From: Gammaproteobacteria bacterium
Lineage (GTDB): Bacteria; Gemmatimonadota; Gemmatimonadetes; Longimicrobiales; Gaopeijiaceae
Assembly (NCBI GenBank): GCA_009843625.1
Contig: VYDD01000255.1
Location: forward strand, 18,595-29,062
Direction of reading: 5' to 3'
DNA length: 10,468 bases
A program made the translations under genes and the position numbers. This document shows, piece by piece, positions 7,456 to 10,468 of the stretch. Numbering within the stretch: position 1 is the stretch's first letter; every line of letters begins with the position of its first letter. The notes below the pieces were generated by a model. That model searched no databases, was not told where the DNA came from, and was given only the letters and a program-made list of their open reading frames with translations.

Positions 7456-10400
7456 TCAGTTCGACGGACCGATGGGGCGGCCGGGCGTCCAGGGAGCGCC
7501 CGCGGCGGCCAGCGCCTCCTCCAGGTCGGCCAGCGCCCCCTCGATGATGCCCGCGAGGTCCTGCTCGACCGCGCCCAGGTCTCCCTCGGCGATCTCGATG
7601 TTGCGCCGCTGGGTCGCGGTCGGGTTCTGGCGGGTCTGCCAGTGACCTCCCACTACGTTGCCCACCCGGTTGGCGACCGACGGCACGCTGGGCTCGTTGA
7701 GGGAGCCGCGCAGCTGGTCCCCCTGGAGCCGCAGGCGGATGCCGGCGAATGCCTGCTCGACGTCGTCGATGCGCCCGAACAGTTCGGCCCCCGCGGCGGG
7801 CGTGCGCAGCAGGGCGGCGCGCATGTAGCCGAGCCGCTCCGACTGCCGCCCTAGCTCGGAGCTGGCCACCCCGACGCGCCGCTGCAGCTCGCTCACGCGG
7901 TGCTGAAAGGCCGCCACCGCCACGAAGTCGGTGCCCGGAGGCGCGTTCGGCACCGGCTTCACCCGGAAGCTCTGCGCCCCGCCCACCTCCTCCACGCCTT
8001 CCGCCGTGACGAGCACCAGTTGCGCCGAGTAGTCGCCGGGAGGCGCCAGCGGCCCGGCCGGAGCGGACGCCCACGGCGGGACGAACGCGGGGGTGGTCAG
8101 GTTGATGGGATTGGGCGCGGGTCTGCGCAGATCCCAGGTGATGCGGTGCAGCCCCGCGCGCGCGGGACCCTCGACCCAGCGCACCGCGTCGCCGCTCGCG
8201 TCCGACACCCGCACCAGCGCCCGGGGTCCGCTCTCGGCGGCTTCGGCGCGCAGCGTCTCGTATCCGGGGAAGGGCACGTCGGTGGCCAGTTCGCGCATCG
8301 CACGCTCCTCCTCCTCGCGCCGGTCCTCGGCCGTCGAAGGCACCTCCGGGAGGAAGTAGGTGAGCGTGGCCCCGAAGGGCGGGTTGGGCGCCGAGTAGGC
8401 GTCGGTCCCGAGCGTCGGGCGCCCGGGGGCCTGATTGGGAACGCTGGGGATGTACCACCAGGCGTCCCGCACCGGCCACACGCCCGCGCCGTCCTCCGCG
8501 GCCAGCGCCCCGCCCGCGATCTCGCGCAGCGGGGAATAGTCGTCCAGCACGTAGAAGCCCCGCCCGAACGTGGCGCCCACGACATCGCCGTCCCGCCGCT
8601 GCAGCTTGAGGTCCCGGAAAGAGATGGTGGGCGCGCCCGGAAGGCGGTGCCAGTTCTCGCCCCCGTTGGGAGAGAAGTAGAGCCCCCACTCCGCCCCGAG
8701 GAAGAGCAGGTCCTCGTTCTCATGGTCCTGCTGGATCGCCCACGCGATGGTTCCGTCCTCCAGATCCCCGGAGATGGACGACCAGTTCTCGCCGTTGTCG
8801 TCGCTTCTGAAGATGTAGGGGGCGAAGTCGCCGATCTTGTGCGCGTCCGCGACCGCGAACACCGTCGCGGCATCGTGCTGGCTGGCCTCGACATCGTTGA
8901 TGAAGGAGCGCTCGGGGAGCCCCGGAAGCTCCGCGGTCCGGCTCCAGTTGCCGCCCCCGTCCGCACTGAAGTGGATCAGCCCGTCGTCGGTGCCGACGTA
9001 CAGGGCATCCTCCCGGACCGGACTCTCGCTGATGGAAGTGATGGTGGCGTACATCGACATCGCGCCGTTGTCATGGAGCGCGTCGAGCTCCCACACCCGG
9101 CCCATGAAGGGCAGCTCGTAGCGATTGGTGTTGGTGGTCAGGTCGCCGCTGATCGCCGTCCACGAGTCGCCCCGGTCCTCGCTTCTCCAGACCCGTTGCG
9201 ACGCAAAGTAGAGGCGGTTCGTGGAGTGCGGGCTCACCAGAATCGGGGAATCCCAGTTCCAGCGCTCGGGCGGATCCCCGACTTCGGGCTGGGGCTGGAT
9301 CTGGATGGCCTCTTCGCTCCGGCGATCGACGCGGTACAGGTTCCCCACCTGCGTCATCAGGTAGAGGATGTCCGGGTCCGAGGGATCGAACTGCACTCCG
9401 TAGCCGTCGGCGCCCATGGGGAAGTACCAGTCGGAGTTGCGCACGCCTTCGACGGTGGCGGTGCGCGAGGGCCCCCACAGCGTCCCCAGGTCCTGCGCCC
9501 CGCCCAGGATCTCGGAAAAGGGCTCGCGGTTGGAGACCGCCACCTTGTAGAACTGCGAGATGGGCATGTTGGGGAAATGGCGCCAGGTCTCGCCCTCGTC
9601 GAAGGTCTCGTAGAGTCCGGCGTCCGTCCCCGCCAGCATGTGCCGGGTGTCCTCCGGGTCGAACCAGAGGGCGTGGTTGTCTGAGTGCTTCTGGCGGCCG
9701 TCTCCCAGGGTCGCGAAGGTGGCTCCGCCGTCGCGCGTGATCTGGTAGAACACGTCCATCTGGATCACCAGGTCCGCGTCGGTCGGCGAGGCCTCGATCT
9801 CCTGGTAGTAGTGCGGTCCGGTACCCCCGGAGATGTAGGAGTTGCGCTTCTCCCAGCTCTCGCCCTGGTCGGTGGAGCGGTAGAAGCCGCGCTCTTCGTC
9901 GTTTGCTTCGATGGTCGCGTAGACGATGTCGGGGTCGGCCGGCGTGACCGCGAGCCCGATCTTGCCCATGTCTCCGGAGGGAAGGCCGCGCGTCACCTCG
10001 CGCCAGCTCTCGCCCCCGTCGGTGGACTTGTGGATGCCCGACGACGGGCCGCCCGCCATGTAGCCCCACACGTGGCGCCGGCGCTGGAAGGCCGCGGCGT
10101 AGACCACGTCCGGGTTGCCGGGCGCGAACTCGATGTCGGTCACCCCGGTGTGCTCATCGAGGGCCAGCACCTGCTGCCAACTGTTTCCGCCGTCCGTGGT
10201 CCGGTAGACGCCGCGCTCGCCGCCGGCCGACCAGAGCGGCCCCTCCGCGGCGACCAGCACGGTGTTCCCGTCGTCCGGGTGGATGAGGATCTTGCCGATG
10301 TGCTCGCTGTCCGCGAGACCCACTTGCTCCCAACTGCCGCCCCCGTCACGGCTGCGGTAGACGCCCGAGCCCCACGCCACGTGGCGCCCGCTCACGTTCT

Positions 10401-10468
10401 CGCCGGTGCCCGCCCACACCACCTCCGGATTGGCGGGGTCGAGAGCGAGGTCGCCGATGGAGTAGGTG
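7456..10468 (-). CDS. VPS10/sortilin-like BNR (Asp-box) beta-propeller protein, 5' partial
   Basis: A large repeat protein, probably exported, whose start lies beyond the right edge; 1003 codons are visible, with the frame open to 10467. Numbering from the first visible codon, ten Asp boxes (S/T-x-D-x-G-x-x-W type) occur near residues 39, 90, 148, 198, 244, 288, 429, 501, 555 and 599, alternating with DPxxPxxVYA strands; the box near 244 ends in Phe and that near 599 has Asn for Asp. These form one or two beta-propellers up to about 650 (FGRGFYVLDDY). An Ig/FlgD-like beta region (about 745-850, with RITWDLR and PPGDYSAQL) and a helical, coiled-coil-prone tail (about 865-985) follow. Such proteins are often labelled glycosyl hydrolase, but I see no sialidase FRIP motif or catalytic set, and no cysteine-rich 10CC domain as in eukaryotic sortilins. 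Function is unknown; a role in binding or processing extracellular material is only inference. The signal peptide cannot be checked here. Confidence 0.88.
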   Translation of the reverse strand, partial: TYSIGDLALDPANPEVVWAGTGENVSGRHVAWGSGVYRSRDGGGSWEQVGLADSEHIGKILIHPDDGNTVLVAAEGPLWSAGGERGVYRTTDGGNSWQQVLALDEHTGVTDIEFAPGNPDVVYAAAFQRRRHVWGYMAGGPSSGIHKSTDGGESWREVTRGLPSGDMGKIGLAVTPADPDIVYATIEANDEERGFYRSTDQGESWEKRNSYISGGTGPHYYQEIEASPTDADLVIQMDVFYQITRDGGATFATLGDGRQKHSDNHALWFDPEDTRHMLAGTDAGLYETFDEGETWRHFPNMPISQFYKVAVSNREPFSEILGGAQDLGTLWGPSRTATVEGVRNSDWYFPMGADGYGVQFDPSDPDILYLMTQVGNLYRVDRRSEEAIQIQPQPEVGDPPERWNWDSPILVSPHSTNRLYFASQRVWRSEDRGDSWTAISGDLTTNTNRYELPFMGRVWELDALHDNGAMSMYATITSISESPVREDALYVGTDDGLIHFSADGGGNWSRTAELPGLPERSFINDVEASQHDAATVFAVADAHKIGDFAPYIFRSDDNGENWSSISGDLEDGTIAWAIQQDHENEDLLFLGAEWGLYFSPNGGENWHRLPGAPTISFRDLKLQRRDGDVVGATFGRGFYVLDDYSPLREIAGGALAAEDGAGVWPVRDAWWYIPSVPNQAPGRPTLGTDAYSAPNPPFGATLTYFLPEVPSTAEDRREEEERAMRELATDVPFPGYETLRAEAAESGPRALVRVSDASGDAVRWVEGPARAGLHRITWDLRRPAPNPINLTTPAFVPPWASAPAGPLAPPGDYSAQLVLVTAEGVEEVGGAQSFRVKPVPNAPPGTDFVAVAAFQHRVSELQRRVGVASSELGRQSERLGYMRAALLRTPAAGAELFGRIDDVEQAFAGIRLRLQGDQLRGSLNEPSVPSVANRVGNVVGGHWQTRQNPTATQRRNIEIAEGDLGAVEQDLAGIIEGALADLEEALAAAGAPWTPGRPIGPSN

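Noticed and set aside
7900..9684. A 594-codon open frame on the plus strand
   Set aside because: It is the complement of the Asp-box protein gene and mirrors its repeats; composition is Arg/Val/Gly/His-rich with no recognisable motifs.
8490..10430. Recurring DNA-level similarity within the Asp-box gene as possible tandem DNA repeats
   Set aside because: The similarity is at the level of the short protein motif only; spacing is irregular (about 45-140 residues) and the DNA between motifs differs, so it is an ordinary protein repeat.

Overview
The window is about 10.5 kb of very GC-rich bacterial DNA in which every gene I can support lies on the minus strand, so the window reads biologically from right to left. 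Dense coding, strong G/C bias at third codon positions, a large sortilin-like Asp-box repeat protein and compact operons fit a Gemmatimonadota-like or similar environmental high-GC bacterium. That placement is inference: there is no rRNA or other phylogenetic marker here.

Right end (10468-7456): the 3' 1003 codons of a large BNR/Asp-box beta-propeller protein of the VPS10/sortilin-like type, with its N-terminus outside the window. A 136-nt intergenic region (7455-7320) follows. It holds a GC-rich imperfect inverted repeat, a perfect TATAAT -10 hexamer and a good Shine-Dalgarno, and it is the most likely start of a new transcription unit.

Middle (7319-2130): five catabolic enzymes in tight succession. 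In transcription order they are a crotonase-fold enoyl-CoA hydratase, an NAD(P)-dependent aldehyde dehydrogenase, a thiolase close to the 3-oxoadipyl-CoA thiolase (PcaF/PaaJ) group, a 3-hydroxyacyl-CoA dehydrogenase (PaaH/Hbd type) and a second enoyl-CoA hydratase. Together they cover hydration, oxidation and thiolysis of an enoyl-CoA, plus oxidation of an aldehyde to an acid.

Left end (2133-30): a DUF3311 two-helix membrane protein, a sodium:solute symporter (SSS) family permease and a small AroQ-class chorismate mutase. Stop and start codons overlap or abut from the dehydrogenase to the chorismate mutase (TTGA, ATGA, TAG-ATG, and an 8-nt overlap), which argues for one polycistronic message of eight genes.

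The simplest reading is an uptake-and-degradation operon for a carboxylic acid or aromatic-derived acid: the symporter and its small partner import it, and the enzymes shorten it through a beta-oxidation or beta-ketoadipyl-CoA-like route. No CoA ligase, acyl-CoA dehydrogenase, ring epoxidase or regulator is in the window, so the substrate is undetermined. I see no phage, transposon, CRISPR, RNA gene or defence system. Most of the window is ordinary metabolism; the points worth checking are the chorismate mutase at the operon tail, active-site substitutions in the dehydrogenase and aldehyde dehydrogenase, and the structured promoter region.
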